A stretch of 64,000 nucleotides of DNA from Neptunomonas concharum (GCF_008630635.1 NZ_CP043869.1:3297001-3361000); one strand, 5' to 3'. Positions 32,031 to 42,705 are shown, numbered from the stretch's first letter. Made by a program: numbers and translations. The notes: generated from the letters alone by a model not told the origin.

Positions 32031-33000
32031 GCAGCGCCCTCATACTGACTTCGCCTGCATGGAAGTGCTCCACGCCTCCTTGGTGATGAATAATCAGCGC
32101 TCCATGTCCGTCAACACCCAAGCAACGACCAACAATTTCTTTATTCCCTAAAATCAACCTCACCGGTTCATTTTGAAAAGCATGTACCGCTTGCCACTCT
32201 TCTCTATACCCGGAAAAACCTATTGAGCCGAACCGCTCTAATTCAGGAATTAGGTGATTTAAAATAGCGGCCATTAACTGATTCCGTGACATGGGCATAC
32301 TGGTTAAACGGCTTAGATCGACCCATGGTTGATCTATTTTGGCTTCTTCACCTTCAGGCATCGCCACATTAACACCAACACCAATAACAACTTGACACTC
32401 ACCTGCTGCATCACCCTGCATCTCCAATAGAATACCAGCAAGTTTATGAGAGCCCACCAACAGATCATTGGGCCATTTGAGGCTTACCCCTTGAATACCC
32501 AACGATTGCAAGGCTTTATGTATCGCTAAACCTACAACCAAACTTAACCCCTCTAACGCAGCAACACCCTCGCTAAAACCCCACACAAGGGAAAAGTAAA
32601 GATTACAGCCAAAGGGGCTCACCCATGTCCGCCCTCTGCGCCCTTTACCAGCTGTCTGATATTCAGCCAGATATAAATGCCCAGCCGCCGATCCTTGCTG
32701 AACGTCACGCATCGCCATGAGATTTGTAGAGTCGACTACTCTTTCAAGCAAAATACGCTTTAGCCGCGCCCCCACCTGCTGATGGCAAGCTTGCGAAATA
32801 CTTTGCTCACACAGCAAATCCAGCCCCCTAGGCAATCGATAACCCCGCCCACGGACGCTATATATTTCAACGCCTAAAGATTCAAGCATCTTCATCTGTT
32901 TCCAGATAGCACTACGGCTCACACCAAGCCGCTCACCCAGCTCCTGACCGGAATGAAAACATCCATCTGCAAGTACTGACAGTAAACGCTCATCTATCAT
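32020..33000 (-). CDS. birA: Biotin--[acetyl-CoA-carboxylase] ligase / biotin operon repressor
   Basis: BirA attaches biotin to AccB and, where an HTH is present, represses biotin genes. The 326-aa protein has an N-terminal helix-turn-helix (GERLGVSRSAIWKQMKMLES, about residues 21-40) and a ligase domain with AGKGRRGRTWVSP, KWPNDLLVGSHKLAGIL and a C-terminal SH3-like region. It overlaps folA by 4 nt and coaX by 11 nt. Confidence 0.95.
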   Translation of the reverse strand: MIDERLLSVLADGCFHSGQELGERLGVSRSAIWKQMKMLESLGVEIYSVRGRGYRLPRGLDLLCEQSISQACHQQVGARLKRILLERVVDSTNLMAMRDVQQGSAAGHLYLAEYQTAGKGRRGRTWVSPFGCNLYFSLVWGFSEGVAALEGLSLVVGLAIHKALQSLGIQGVSLKWPNDLLVGSHKLAGILLEMQGDAAGECQVVIGVGVNVAMPEGEEAKIDQPWVDLSRLTSMPMSRNQLMAAILNHLIPELERFGSIGFSGYREEWQAVHAFQNEPVRLILGNKEIVGRCLGVDGHGALIIHHQGGVEHFHAGEVSMRALRDS

Positions 33001-33506
33001 GCAGTGACTCTCTGATACACGACAAAACTATAATCATAGGGGTTAGGCCCTTCTGCAGAGAAGTCTTCGCGACCAATCTCTTCCCAGTCAGACTGCTTAA
33101 ACTCAGGAAAATAGGCATCACCTTCAACTTCAGCATGAACTTGCGTGACATACAGCCTCTTAGTCAATGGCAAAGCTTGTGAGTAGATTTGCTCTCCTCC
33201 AATAATCATTGCCTCGTCACAACCATCAATCATCGCCTGACTTTCAGCAAGATCGATCGCTTCATCCAAGGAGTGCACGACCTTAACACCCTCTTGCTGA
33301 TAATCCAGATCTCTTGTGACTACTATATTGAGGCGCCCAGGAAGCGGCTTACCGATGGAGTCAAACGTCTTACGCCCCATGATAATGGGCTTCCCCATCG
33401 TAGCCTGCTTGAAATACTTAAGATCCCCCGGCAGATACCATGGCAGCTTATTATCACGTCCTATAACACGATTCTGAGCCTGGGCAACGATCATAGCGAC
33501 TCTCAT
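32997..33506 (-). CDS. folA: Dihydrofolate reductase
   Basis: Reduces dihydrofolate to tetrahydrofolate with NADPH. The 169-aa product begins MRVAMIVAQAQNRVIGRDNK, followed by LPWYLPGDLKYF, where Asp28 matches the catalytic Asp27 of E. coli, and the NADPH motifs IIMGRKTFDSIGKPLPGR and MIIGGEQIY. It lies 40 nt after thyA, its metabolic partner, which produces dihydrofolate. Confidence 0.97.
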   Translation of the reverse strand: MRVAMIVAQAQNRVIGRDNKLPWYLPGDLKYFKQATMGKPIIMGRKTFDSIGKPLPGRLNIVVTRDLDYQQEGVKVVHSLDEAIDLAESQAMIDGCDEAMIIGGEQIYSQALPLTKRLYVTQVHAEVEGDAYFPEFKQSDWEEIGREDFSAEGPNPYDYSFVVYQRVTA

Positions 33507-33546
33507 TCAATTTACACCTTTTGGAAATTAGTTACGCGACAACTTC

Positions 33547-34398
33547 TTACACTGAAAAAGGATACTGTATCGCAGGATGGCATTCATACCCGGTTACTTC
33601 GAAATCTTCCAGCGTCACCCAAGTTTCGAGATCTTCGAGGGATTTAATATCAGGGTTAATATGCAACTGTGGCAAATTGAACGGCTCTCGCTTGAGCTGC
33701 ACATCGCGCATCAACGCGATCTGATCTTCATAGATATGAGCATTCACAATTTTATGAAACGCCTGCCCCGGTTTATGGCCTGTAATCTGCGCAATGATTT
33801 TTAGAAATGCGAATACCTGAACCTGATTAAACACCAATCCTAATGGCACATCACATGAGCGCTGATAAGAAGTTAAGTATAAGGTATCCCCGAGCAGAGA
33901 AAATGTATGCGTATGCATACACGGACGCAAGCACCCCATATGAAATTCGCCGGGGTTATAGAAACTCAAAATTTCTCCGCGATCGTCTATACCACGGGAT
34001 AGGTTATCAACCAATTTACGCAACTGATCGATCACTTCCCCATCCAGCTTTTGCCAATTTCGCCCCTGCACTCCGTAAACACGCCCCATGTCATCCGGCC
34101 CTTTACGAAAGGGGTTCTTCAACCAAGCGGCATTTTCATTCGCATTAGCATCCCAAGTTTTTGTGCCCAACGCTCGAAAATCGGCAGCGCTATCATATCC
34201 ACGAATATAACCCAGCAACTCTGCAATAGCAGCCTTCCAAAAAGACTTTCGAGTCGTTAGCAGAGGGAAGCAATTATTCTCTACATCATAAGTTAGGTCT
34301 GCGTTAATAACGGTCAAACAACGCTTACCTGTTCGCTCATTTTCAACCCACCGGCCTTCATTAATAATGCGCTGGCAAAGATCTAAATACGCTTTCAT
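33547..34398 (-). CDS. thyA: Thymidylate synthase
   Basis: Converts dUMP to dTMP using methylene-tetrahydrofolate. The 283-aa protein belongs to the slightly longer subgroup also found in Vibrio rather than the 264-aa E. coli type. The catalytic Cys160 lies in [12 protein letters not shown], which differs from the common PPCH motif, followed by [20 protein letters not shown]. It is the promoter-proximal gene of thyA-folA-birA-coaX and diverges from the chemoreceptor gene. Confidence 0.95.
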   Translation of the reverse strand: MKAYLDLCQRIINEGRWVENERTGKRCLTVINADLTYDVENNCFPLLTTRKSFWKAAIAELLGYIRGYDSAADFRALGTKTWDANANENAAWLKNPFRKGPDDMGRVYGVQGRNWQKLDGEVIDQLRKLVDNLSRGIDDRGEILSFYNPGEFHMGCLRPCMHTHTFSLLGDTLYLTSYQRSCDVPLGLVFNQVQVFAFLKIIAQITGHKPGQAFHKIVNAHIYEDQIALMRDVQLKREPFNLPQLHINPDIKSLEDLETWVTLEDFEVTGYECHPAIQYPFSV

Positions 34399-34573
34399 CG
34401 TGAAGCACCTTCAGTGAGATATAAGTTACTAAACATCTGTCGTCTTATAATATCTTTATTTAAGAACAAAAGAAAAAACGTACGAATCAGGCCTAAAGTA
34501 TACATCCTAGAAACACCCTTCTTCTGGTTATGTGCTATACCAAAGAGAGAAGAACATCACCAGAGGTCTCCAT

Positions 34574-36535
34574 GTGAAAAAATTAGACAGCATATCAATA
34601 GCAAAAAAGCTTGCTATCGCTCCTACTGTATTAATCCTTATTCTGCTTACAACAGTTGCTATAGGAACCAACCTGCTTTTTAAGCTTTCAGAAGAGATGA
34701 GGGTTGTTTCATTCGACTTAGCGCCTGATCTAGAGCTTGCCGCCATCGTAACCGACAAAGTGTACGGATTACGACTGAATGTAAAAAACTACATCAAAAC
34801 GGGTGATGAGGAGCACGTTAGCAAATTCCAAGATATCAGCAAAGAATGGGAAGAAACCCAAGCGCGTGCGTTTGCCGACATCCTTAATCCTGAGCGCGTG
34901 AACATGCTGGAAAAACTCAAATCCATGAAACAGGATTACCAAAATACGTTTCTGGAAACCGTTGTAGCCAATATGCGTAAGCGTAATGCTTTAGTTCACG
35001 ACGTACTTGATGCCAACGGCCCCAAGATTGAGAAAAACCTGACAAAAGTCATGGATAGCGCCAAGCAGGATGGTGATGTTATTGCCGCTTATCATGCTGG
35101 TCGGGCAATTCGCGCCCTTCTTTTAGCACGGCTGTATACCGCCAAGTTCCTTGTTGAGAACAAGCCTGCGCAAGTCGAGCGCTTTAACGATGAACTAAGT
35201 GCAGTCCATAAAGAGATCGATAGTTTATTGAGCACCCTGGAAAACCCAACCCGACGCACCCTGACATTAGAATCACAAGATCTTATCAATAAATATGCAA
35301 CCGCTGCCAATGCCGTCAGTAAAGTCATTTTCGAGAGAAATAAAGGCATTGAAAAGCTCGACACCATTGGCCCACAAACCGTTACTCTGGTTGCCAAACT
35401 ACGCCACTCAATCGCAGAATCCATGCAAGCAGCAGCCGAATCCGCAGAGAACACCACGCATACGGCAACCACAACGCTCTGGCTGGTTACTATCATTGGC
35501 ATCTTAGTCGGTATCGTGGTTTCTTTCGTCATAGCGAGAGCCATTATCAGTAAGATCAATAACACTAACTCAGTGCTGGGAGATATTGCACAAGGCGAAG
35601 GAGATTTAACCATTCGCATCCCAGTTTCCGGCTCTGACGAGTTAGCTAAGCTTGCACAGAATTACAATACCTTCGCTGAGAAGTTGCAACGCACCATTAC
35701 TCAGCTAGCATCATCGGTTGATACACTAAAAAGCTCCGCCGACAATATGACCACACTGGCTAATGGGACTCAAAAAGAGATCTATGAGCAGCAAACACAA
35801 GCTCAAATGGCAGCCTCTGCAACCAATGAAATGGCAGCCAGTGCGCAGGAGGTAAGTCACAGCGCAGCGATGGCATCGGAGCTTTCTCAATCGACTGCTG
35901 CTGCCGCAAACCAAGGCAAAAGCGTCGTTGTCGAAGCAGCACACGCTATGCGACAGTTATCTCAGCAAGTGGCAGAATCCAGCAGCACCGTTGATAGCCT
36001 CCGTTCAGATAGTGAAGAGATCGGCTCCGTTCTAGATGTTATCCGCAGTATCGCTGAGCAAACCAACTTACTAGCTCTCAACGCCGCCATTGAAGCGGCC
36101 CGAGCAGGCGAGCAGGGCCGGGGGTTTGCCGTTGTTGCGGACGAAGTTCGCTCTTTAGCATCGCGAACACAGGTATCAACAGAAGAGATCCAAACCATCA
36201 TCGTCAATCTGCAGCAGCGCTCAGAAAGCGCTAGTAAGGCAATGGCACAAAGCAGATTGAATGCTGAAAGCACCGAAGAGCGAGTCAGAGCCGCAGAGGA
36301 ATCTCTAACCTCTATCGCCTCTTATGTCGCACAAATTAACGACTCTATTGGACAGATCTCAGCCGCAGCTACCGAACAAGCAGCAGCTACAGACGAGGTA
36401 AGCCAGAATGTAAACACCATGTCCGACATCTCAGAGCAAACACTGAATCAGTCTATCGAAACAACAGCTTCGGCGGAGCAGTTAAAAGGGCTCGGAAATG
36501 AAATAGGCAACCTAGTAAAACAGTTTAAGTTCTGA
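34574..36535 (+). CDS. Methyl-accepting chemotaxis protein with large helical sensor domain
   Basis: A chemoreceptor of 653 aa from GTG 34574 (AGAGG seven bases upstream). Membrane spans at about 13-35 and 302-322 bracket a 265-residue, nearly all-helical periplasmic domain that resembles the helical bimodular (HBM) ligand domain. A HAMP domain and the signalling domain follow. The hairpin tip ([20 protein letters not shown], then [18 protein letters not shown]) is fully conserved. No C-terminal CheR-docking pentapeptide is present (ends VKQFKF). It lies on the plus strand between lgt and thyA, which otherwise run on the minus strand. The ligand is unknown. Confidence 0.92.
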   Translation: MKKLDSISIAKKLAIAPTVLILILLTTVAIGTNLLFKLSEEMRVVSFDLAPDLELAAIVTDKVYGLRLNVKNYIKTGDEEHVSKFQDISKEWEETQARAFADILNPERVNMLEKLKSMKQDYQNTFLETVVANMRKRNALVHDVLDANGPKIEKNLTKVMDSAKQDGDVIAAYHAGRAIRALLLARLYTAKFLVENKPAQVERFNDELSAVHKEIDSLLSTLENPTRRTLTLESQDLINKYATAANAVSKVIFERNKGIEKLDTIGPQTVTLVAKLRHSIAESMQAAAESAENTTHTATTTLWLVTIIGILVGIVVSFVIARAIISKINNTNSVLGDIAQGEGDLTIRIPVSGSDELAKLAQNYNTFAEKLQRTITQLASSVDTLKSSADNMTTLANGTQKEIYEQQTQAQMAASATNEMAASAQEVSHSAAMASELSQSTAAAANQGKSVVVEAAHAMRQLSQQVAESSSTVDSLRSDSEEIGSVLDVIRSIAEQTNLLALNAAIEAARAGEQGRGFAVVADEVRSLASRTQVSTEEIQTIIVNLQQRSESASKAMAQSRLNAESTEERVRAAEESLTSIASYVAQINDSIGQISAAATEQAAATDEVSQNVNTMSDISEQTLNQSIETTASAEQLKGLGNEIGNLVKQFKF

Positions 36536-36552
36536 TTGCAAAAGCTCACTCT

Positions 36553-36590
36553 CTGGGCTGTGATTGCACGTATATCACAGCTCAGATTTT
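36553..36590. terminator. Bidirectional terminator between the chemoreceptor gene and lgt
   Basis: A 12-bp stem with one G-T wobble (36553-36564 with 36574-36585) is followed on the plus strand by ATTTT. The right arm contains the TGA stop of lgt (36575-36577). It can serve the convergent genes on both sides, although the minus-strand side has no T-run directly at the stem. Confidence 0.65.
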
Positions 36591-37369
36591 CCTCTCTTTT
36601 GGTATGCCCAATAAAATAACAAAAGACCTATCACTATCATCGGTAGTGATAACAACTGCCCTTTCGTTAGCCAACCAAAGGCAATGTAGCCAATATGAGC
36701 ATCTGGCTCACGGAAAAATTCAACTGCCGAACGAAAGACACCATACAAAATCAGAAACATGGCGGATACGGCCATTCTCGGGCGAGGTTTAGCGGAGAAC
36801 CACCAAAGTACAGCAAACATCACCAAACCTTCTAACAGAGCTTCATAAAGTTGCGAAGGATGGCGCCCAATACCATCACCAGCACGCGGAAACACAACCG
36901 CCCAAGGTACGTCTGCCGCTCGCCCCCATAACTCACCGCCGATAAAGTTACCAACGCGACCAACCCCCAAGCCTATAGGTACCAGTGGCGCAACAAAATC
37001 TCCCATCTGAAAAAAGCTTTTATCGTAGCGCCGCCCAAATACCCAAAGCACAACGAGTACACCTATCAAGCCGCCATGAAAGGACATCCCTCCTTCCCAG
37101 ACAGCAAATAACCACAGTGGGTCAGTTAAAAACTGATCAAAATTATAAAAAAGGACATAGCCCATGCGCCCACCGAGAACAACCCCCATCGCCCCCCAAA
37201 AAATAAGGTCAGAAACTTGTTCGGTCGTCCAACCAGAGTTGGGTTGCTTCGCTCGATAACTGCCCAAACCAAACGCCGTAGCAAAGGCAATAAGGTACAT
37301 CAAGCCATACCAGTGTATTTGCATAAACCCTAAATCGAGGGCAATAGGATCGATATTATGAACCCACAT
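36575..37369 (-). CDS. lgt: Prolipoprotein diacylglyceryl transferase
   Basis: Transfers diacylglyceryl from phosphatidylglycerol to the lipobox cysteine of prolipoproteins in the inner membrane. The 264-aa protein has about seven membrane spans, the [16 protein letters not shown] region, the [10 protein letters not shown] motif with the essential His, and the Lgt signature [13 protein letters not shown] with the catalytic Arg. It follows the tauE-like gene by 8 nt. Confidence 0.97.
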   Translation of the reverse strand: MWVHNIDPIALDLGFMQIHWYGLMYLIAFATAFGLGSYRAKQPNSGWTTEQVSDLIFWGAMGVVLGGRMGYVLFYNFDQFLTDPLWLFAVWEGGMSFHGGLIGVLVVLWVFGRRYDKSFFQMGDFVAPLVPIGLGVGRVGNFIGGELWGRAADVPWAVVFPRAGDGIGRHPSQLYEALLEGLVMFAVLWWFSAKPRPRMAVSAMFLILYGVFRSAVEFFREPDAHIGYIAFGWLTKGQLLSLPMIVIGLLLFYWAYQKRGKSEL

Positions 37370-37377
37370 ACTGTTCC

Positions 37378-38178
37378 CTAAAACATGTTAGATAATAGAA
37401 AGCGCAGTGCCACTAAAAATAAAAAAACCGCAAAAATCTTCTTCAATAGATCAGCGGGCAGGCTGTGAGCCAATTTCGCACCGACCTTCGCAAAAATCGA
37501 GCTACTGGCAATAATGCCCAGAAAGGCTGGCAGGTAGATATATCCTAAGCTCCACTGTGCTAGCCCTTCTTCTCCCCAGCCCGTATAAATATTAGTGAGT
37601 GCGCCCATGGCAGCAATGGGTAGACCACAAGCAGCCGAGGTAGCCACAGCTTGCTGCATAGGAACTTGCTTCCAAGTGAGGTAGGGCACTGTTAGCGTTC
37701 CCCCTCCAATGCCAAACAGGGCTGACGCCCAACCAATCACACCACCAGCTCCAGCCAAACCATTATTAGAGGGGACTTCAGCACCGGCTTTAGGCTTAAG
37801 CCCAAAAGCCATTTGGAAAGCAACCGCCAAGGCGAAGAGACCAATCGCAATTTGCAGGTGCCTGCCCTCCATTTTATCTGCCGTCAGCACGCCAACAAAC
37901 GCACCGATTAGAATCCCCACCATCAGCGGTTTGAATATCTCCCAACGAACAGCACCTCGCTTATGGTGCGCACGAATCGAGCTGATAGAGGTTACAACGA
38001 TCGTCGCCAACGACGTAGCTACTGCTGCATGGGTGAGCACGTCTGGAGACATACCTTGCAAGCCAAAACTAAACACCAACACAGGAACGATCAAAAGACC
38101 ACCACCGATACCAAATAAGCCAGCAACGACACCAGCAGCAGCACCGAGTACTAAATAAAGCAAGAGTGTAAGTAACAT
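37378..38178 (-). CDS. Sulfite exporter TauE/SafE family membrane protein
   Basis: A 266-aa protein with about eight membrane spans and the two repeated family motifs: [17 protein letters not shown] near the N-terminus and [17 protein letters not shown] in the second half. The family moves anions such as sulfite or organosulfonate products; the substrate here is unknown. It is immediately upstream of lgt, and the same pairing occurs in Pseudomonas. Confidence 0.88.
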   Translation of the reverse strand: MLLTLLLYLVLGAAAGVVAGLFGIGGGLLIVPVLVFSFGLQGMSPDVLTHAAVATSLATIVVTSISSIRAHHKRGAVRWEIFKPLMVGILIGAFVGVLTADKMEGRHLQIAIGLFALAVAFQMAFGLKPKAGAEVPSNNGLAGAGGVIGWASALFGIGGGTLTVPYLTWKQVPMQQAVATSAACGLPIAAMGALTNIYTGWGEEGLAQWSLGYIYLPAFLGIIASSSIFAKVGAKLAHSLPADLLKKIFAVFLFLVALRFLLSNMF

Positions 38179-38260
38179 CCGTCAAAATCCATTATGATCG
38201 TATAAAAGGCTAGTGTATCGGAATAGTCTTTCATTAAACATACAAGAGAGAGCTCCTACC

Positions 38261-39037
38261 GTGTGCTTAATTGTTTTTGCTTACCAATGCCATCCGGACT
38301 ACCCGTTATTACTTGTCGCCAACCGCGATGAGTTCTTTGCGCGCCCGACCTTGGCAATGGATATATGGCCTGACCATCCCACGGTTCTTGCTGGCCGAGA
38401 CCTTGAGCAGATGGGAACTTGGCTAGGGGTGAGTAAAGAAGGGAAGTTTTCGGCCGTTACCAACTACCGAAATGGAAAAGATAAAAACACGACTCTCCTA
38501 TCACGCGGCAACCTGACAAGGGAATTCTTAACCGGCCCAGACAGCGCTTCTGATTTTTTAAATCACCTATCTCACACTAAGCAAAACTATGGCGGCTTTA
38601 ATCTACTCTTGGGTGATAAGACGGGACTTTACTATACGTCTAATCGCGGCGCAGAAAGCACCCAATTAACACCCGGCATTTACGGGCTGAGTAACGCTTT
38701 CCTTGATACACCTTGGCCAAAACTCCTGAAAGCCAAAGAGAATCTACGAGCAGCACTCAATACGGAAATATCACTAGGGAATCTTGCCAATATTTTGAAC
38801 GACCAAAAAGTAGCTGCCGATGAACAACTGCCAGATACCGGTATCAGTCAAGCATGGGAAAGATTATTGTCCTCCTGCTTCATTCATTCTGCAGAGTATG
38901 GAACCCGAGCGACCACCGTATTGAGACAGCGTAAAGATGGGCTAACGGAGCTAATCGAAACCAGCTATGGAGCAGAAGGGTTTCTCGAACAGCGGCGCTA
39001 CAGTGAGCAAATACCGCTTATCGGAAACAAAGAATAA
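38261..39037 (+). CDS. NRDE (TANGO2) family protein with N-terminal Cys
   Basis: The start is placed at GTG 38261, behind AGAGAG, giving 258 aa that begin MCLIVFAYQCHPDYPLLLVA followed by the name-giving NRDEF motif. Family members start with Met-Cys-Leu-Ile and an Ntn-hydrolase-like fold, so Cys2 would become the nucleophile after Met removal. An upstream ATG (38213) would bury this Cys behind 16 residues and is rejected. The biochemical role is unclear; eukaryotic TANGO2 is linked to heme and lipid handling. It diverges from the tauE-like gene and converges on ptsP. Confidence 0.85.
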   Translation: MCLIVFAYQCHPDYPLLLVANRDEFFARPTLAMDIWPDHPTVLAGRDLEQMGTWLGVSKEGKFSAVTNYRNGKDKNTTLLSRGNLTREFLTGPDSASDFLNHLSHTKQNYGGFNLLLGDKTGLYYTSNRGAESTQLTPGIYGLSNAFLDTPWPKLLKAKENLRAALNTEISLGNLANILNDQKVAADEQLPDTGISQAWERLLSSCFIHSAEYGTRATTVLRQRKDGLTELIETSYGAEGFLEQRRYSEQIPLIGNKE

Positions 39038-39056
39038 AAAGCTATTTGCACAACGA

Positions 39057-41333
39057 TTAGTCTGGAAGCACTGGCCGAGCTAGCTGGCTTAAGCCTAATG
39101 TTTGAATGGTATCGGACATCAGCGCTTGTATTTTATCCGCATCATCCATGCGGCTGACTTGTGCTAGCAAAGCCTCCGCTTGGGCCATGGTCACGCCCCG
39201 AATCGCTGATTTTATACCAGGAAGATTGGTAGCGTTCATTGATAACACATCATAACCCATTGCCATCAGCAGTAGTGCACCGCCCGGCTCAGCCGCCATT
39301 TCCCCGCAAATAGAGACTTGCACACCCTCTTTGTGGGCTTCTCTTGATATATATTCCAAGGCTTTTAACACAGCAGGATGATAAGCCATATAAAGTCCGG
39401 CCACTCGTGGATTATTGCGATCCACCGCCAACAGATATTGCGTTAAATCGTTAGACCCCACAGAAATAAAATCAACTCGCTGAGCAAACAGCCTTGCTTG
39501 ATAAACGGCTGCGGGCACCTCAATCATTACACCCACTAAAGGGCGCTCTACCACATAACCCTCGTCCTGCAATTCGGCCAAAGCTCGATCCAGCAGACGT
39601 TTCGCTTCATCGACTTCATGAACACTGGTGACCATAGGCAACATAATCCGCAAATTACCTAAGCCCTCGTTCGCCCGAAGCATGGCGCGAATCTGAACAA
39701 GAAAAATTTCAGGATGATCTAATGTGACGCGAATACCCCTCCAGCCCAAGAACGGGTTCTCTTCCTGAATAGGAAAATAAGGCAGCGCTTTATCCCCGCC
39801 AATATCCAATGTCCTCATGGTCACGGGCAAAGGCGCAAACGCTTCCAGCTGTTTACGATAGATCTGCGTTTGCTCATGCTCACTCGGGAAAAAATCACGC
39901 ACCATAAAAGGAATCTCTGTGCGATACAGGCCGATGCCTTCAGCTCCCTTTTCCAAAGACCTGGCCACATCGGCGATCAGCCCGGTATTTACCCAAAGCG
40001 GCATCCGCACGCCGTCCTGAGTAATCGCAGGCAGTTCCTTTAAAGTGGCAAGCTCTGCCGCCACTTCTGCCTGCTCCCGCAAAATCTCACGATATGCCTC
40101 TAACAATTCATCCGACGGATCAACGTAGAGCCGGCCGGAGTAGCCATCCAAAATAATATGTCGGCCATCGAGACGGCGGTAAGGTAAGTCGACTATCCCC
40201 ATAACTGTGGGTATGCCCATAGAACGAGCTATAATCGCCGCATGAGAGTTACCAGAACCATGTACCGAAACAAGGCCTGCTAGCTTCTCAGTAGAGACCT
40301 CGCCCAGTAAGGCGGGCGAAAGCTCATCGGCTACCAATATTGCATTTTCGGGAAGCTCGATAGCTTGTCGTTCGCTTTCTTCTTGAAGATAACTGAGTAC
40401 CCGTCGCCCCAGATCACGGATATCCGTTGCCCGCTCTCGAAGATAAGGATCATCCATCATGGCGAACTGACCAGCATTCGTCATAATAACGCGGCTCAGT
40501 GCGCCCGGTGCCCAACTACCCGCTCGAATCTGCTCAACGATTTCCCCGGATAAAGCGTTGTCATCCAACATACGCAGATAAACATCAAATAAAGCTTGCT
40601 CATCATGACGCAAACGGCGCGCCAGTTTTGCGCTCACCTTACGAATATCTTTGCGAACCTTGTCCAGCGCTTGCTGAAAACGCTTTATTTCCAGCTCAAT
40701 ATCTTCTGCTTCTTTCTCTGGAACCGCCTCGATATTAGCCAAAGGGGCGACAACCACGACGGTGCCAATAGCAACGCCAGGTGCGCCTGGCACGCCTTCG
40801 AACCGATACTCAATCCCTTTTTCTTGTGTCTTTGACACTTTTGAAACTGAACCTGTTGCCTCTGCTAGCGCAATGACACCCGCCAACTGAGCCGACACTG
40901 TCACTAGAAAAGCTTCTTCGCTTTCATCATAGCGGCGACACTCTTTCTGCTGCACCACCAACACGCCCAGCACTTGCCGTTGATGGATAATAGGTACACC
41001 AAGAAACGCATGGAAGCGTTCCTCTCCTGTTTCTTGGAGATAACAAAAGGCGGGGTGGGTTTCGGCATCTTCTAGGTTAATAGGCTCTGCGCGTCGCGCG
41101 ACCATCCCAACGATCCCTTCAGAAGAGGACAGCGATACCTTGCCTATAGATTTCCGATTCAGGCCCTGCGATGCCCTCAACACAAACCGCTGAGAGGAAG
41201 GATCGAAGAGAAACACCGAGCAAACTTCGGTTTTCATGTCTCGCTGAATTCTGCGCACGATGAGATCCAGTGCAGAATTAACATCCGCTGCTGTACTCAC
41301 TTCCTGAACAATTTTACGCAGCAACTCAAGCAT
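39057..41333 (-). CDS. ptsP: Phosphoenolpyruvate-protein phosphotransferase EI-Ntr (PtsP)
   Basis: First enzyme of the nitrogen phosphotransferase system, passing phosphate from PEP to NPr. The 758-aa protein has an N-terminal GAF domain (about 1-160) and an enzyme I module. The phospho-acceptor is His364 in HGSGNSHAAIIARSMGIP; the PEP site is seen in LYRTEIPFMVRD, MRTLDIGGDKALPYF, VDFISVGSNDLTQY and the active-site Cys of SICGEMAAEP. The ATG at 41333 sits 8 nt after AAGGAG. It lies 26 nt after rppH. Confidence 0.96.
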   Translation of the reverse strand: MLELLRKIVQEVSTAADVNSALDLIVRRIQRDMKTEVCSVFLFDPSSQRFVLRASQGLNRKSIGKVSLSSSEGIVGMVARRAEPINLEDAETHPAFCYLQETGEERFHAFLGVPIIHQRQVLGVLVVQQKECRRYDESEEAFLVTVSAQLAGVIALAEATGSVSKVSKTQEKGIEYRFEGVPGAPGVAIGTVVVVAPLANIEAVPEKEAEDIELEIKRFQQALDKVRKDIRKVSAKLARRLRHDEQALFDVYLRMLDDNALSGEIVEQIRAGSWAPGALSRVIMTNAGQFAMMDDPYLRERATDIRDLGRRVLSYLQEESERQAIELPENAILVADELSPALLGEVSTEKLAGLVSVHGSGNSHAAIIARSMGIPTVMGIVDLPYRRLDGRHIILDGYSGRLYVDPSDELLEAYREILREQAEVAAELATLKELPAITQDGVRMPLWVNTGLIADVARSLEKGAEGIGLYRTEIPFMVRDFFPSEHEQTQIYRKQLEAFAPLPVTMRTLDIGGDKALPYFPIQEENPFLGWRGIRVTLDHPEIFLVQIRAMLRANEGLGNLRIMLPMVTSVHEVDEAKRLLDRALAELQDEGYVVERPLVGVMIEVPAAVYQARLFAQRVDFISVGSNDLTQYLLAVDRNNPRVAGLYMAYHPAVLKALEYISREAHKEGVQVSICGEMAAEPGGALLLMAMGYDVLSMNATNLPGIKSAIRGVTMAQAEALLAQVSRMDDADKIQALMSDTIQTLGLSQLARPVLPD

Positions 41334-41359
41334 GAGCACAGCTCCTTTAGATTACAAGA

Positions 41360-41848
41360 TTACCGTCTATCGATCACACGCGATAACCTAGGTGACAACT
41401 CCTTCATAGCCTTACGGTACACTTCACGCTTAAATGAAACAACCTGCCCTAGTGGATACCAATAACTCACCCATTGCCACCCATCAAACTCTGGCGACTC
41501 ACTGTGGTCGATGGTCACTGCTGAGTCATGACTTAACATTCTCAACAGATACCACTTCTGTTTCTGTCCCACACAGACCGGGTGGGAGTGTCTGCGGATC
41601 ATGCGCTTGGGTAGTCGATAACGAAGCCAGCCACGGGTAACCGCAACAACTTCAACATCGCTCGCATTGAGGCCGATTTCCTCTTTCAGCTCGCGGTACA
41701 TCGCTTGTTCTGGTGTCTCATCCGGATTGATTCCCCCTTGAGGAAACTGCCAAGCATCTTGTCCTATACGCCGCGCCCAAAGCACCTGACCCAGAGAGTT
41801 TGCCAGAATGATACCGACATTCGGTCTGAACCCATCTGAATCAATCAC
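41360..41848 (-). CDS. rppH: RNA pyrophosphohydrolase
   Basis: Removes 5' pyrophosphate from mRNA to trigger RNase E-dependent decay. The 162-aa Nudix protein starts [20 protein letters not shown]. The Nudix box lies at residues 38-60 ([20 protein letters not shown] then IGL). RppH-ptsP is a common gammaproteobacterial pair. Confidence 0.96.
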   Translation of the reverse strand: MIDSDGFRPNVGIILANSLGQVLWARRIGQDAWQFPQGGINPDETPEQAMYRELKEEIGLNASDVEVVAVTRGWLRYRLPKRMIRRHSHPVCVGQKQKWYLLRMLSHDSAVTIDHSESPEFDGWQWVSYWYPLGQVVSFKREVYRKAMKELSPRLSRVIDRR

Positions 41849-42007
41849 GTTTTAAAATCCTAAACTTAATTACCCCTATTGTTCCACACTTCCCGCCATC
41901 CGCAAATAGCCTGCCAACTCTCTCGTTACCAGACAATTTTCTTTTAGATATTTGAAAGCACTAACAGATACCTCTATGCTTGCGCCGCTATAGGAAGGAG
42001 ATAAGTG

Positions 42008-42661
42008 ATGCGATTGGCAATTTTTGACTTGGATAACACCTTACTAGCCGGTGACAGCGACCATGCTTGGGGTGAGTTCTTATGCGAACAAGGTATCGTT
42101 GATGCGGCGGAATACAGCCGAGCTAATGACTATTTCTATGAGGAATACAAAAAGGGAACACTCGATATTCATGAGTTTCTCAGCTTTGCTTTGCGTCCTC
42201 TGACTATGCTTCCAAATGACGAGCTGCATCGCTTACACACGCAATTTATGGCGGACAAAGTAGAACCGATGATACTAAGCAAATCATTGAGCTTGTTGCA
42301 AAAACACAAAGCTCAAGGCGACTTCCTGCTTATCATTACCGCTACGAATAGTTTTGTCACCTCCCCTATTGCCAAACGACTGGGTGTGGACGCCATATTG
42401 GCAACAGACCCAGAACAGCACGACGGCATCTACACCGGCAAAGTAGCTGGTACCCCCTGCTTTCAAGAAGGCAAAGTTATTCGTCTAAAACGCTGGCTGG
42501 AAGAGACCGGCTACTCATTAGAGGACAGCCACTTTTACAGTGACTCACGCAATGATTTACCTCTGCTTGAGATCGTTGATCATCCAGTCGTTGTCGATGC
42601 GGATGAAACACTGCTGCAAATCGCCCAAGAACGCCACTGGCCAAGCATCAGTTTGCGCTAG
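42008..42661 (+). CDS. HAD-superfamily IB phosphatase (SerB-like)
   Basis: A 217-aa hydrolase from ATG 42008 (GGAAGGAG upstream). HAD motif I is FDLDNTLLAGDSD (nucleophile and acid Asp), motif II is IITATNSFVTSPIAKRLGVD and motif III is YSDSRNDLPLLE. It belongs to the subfamily IB group near phosphoserine phosphatase, but its substrate is not evident. It is divergent from rppH, as in Pseudomonas. Confidence 0.9.
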   Translation: MRLAIFDLDNTLLAGDSDHAWGEFLCEQGIVDAAEYSRANDYFYEEYKKGTLDIHEFLSFALRPLTMLPNDELHRLHTQFMADKVEPMILSKSLSLLQKHKAQGDFLLIITATNSFVTSPIAKRLGVDAILATDPEQHDGIYTGKVAGTPCFQEGKVIRLKRWLEETGYSLEDSHFYSDSRNDLPLLEIVDHPVVVDADETLLQIAQERHWPSISLR

Positions 42662-42678
42662 CCCACAAAGACGTCTGT

Positions 42679-42705
42679 CGAGCATCCCACCATTCAGGAT
42701 GCTCG
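42679..42705. repeat. Hairpin between the convergent HAD and CBS genes
   Basis: A perfect 9-bp inverted repeat (CGAGCATCC with GGATGCTCG, 9-nt loop). The right half contains the end of the CBS gene, whose stop codon is at 42694-42696. Neither side has a T-run, so it may mark or protect the 3' ends rather than terminate by itself. Confidence 0.5.

Noticed and set aside
34490..34530. TAAAGTAT upstream of the chemoreceptor gene as a sigma28 -35 box
   Set aside because: No GCCGATAA-like -10 element is found at the right distance.
42679..42705. HAD/CBS intergenic hairpin as a full terminator
   Set aside because: No T-run on either strand, so it is listed only as a repeat.
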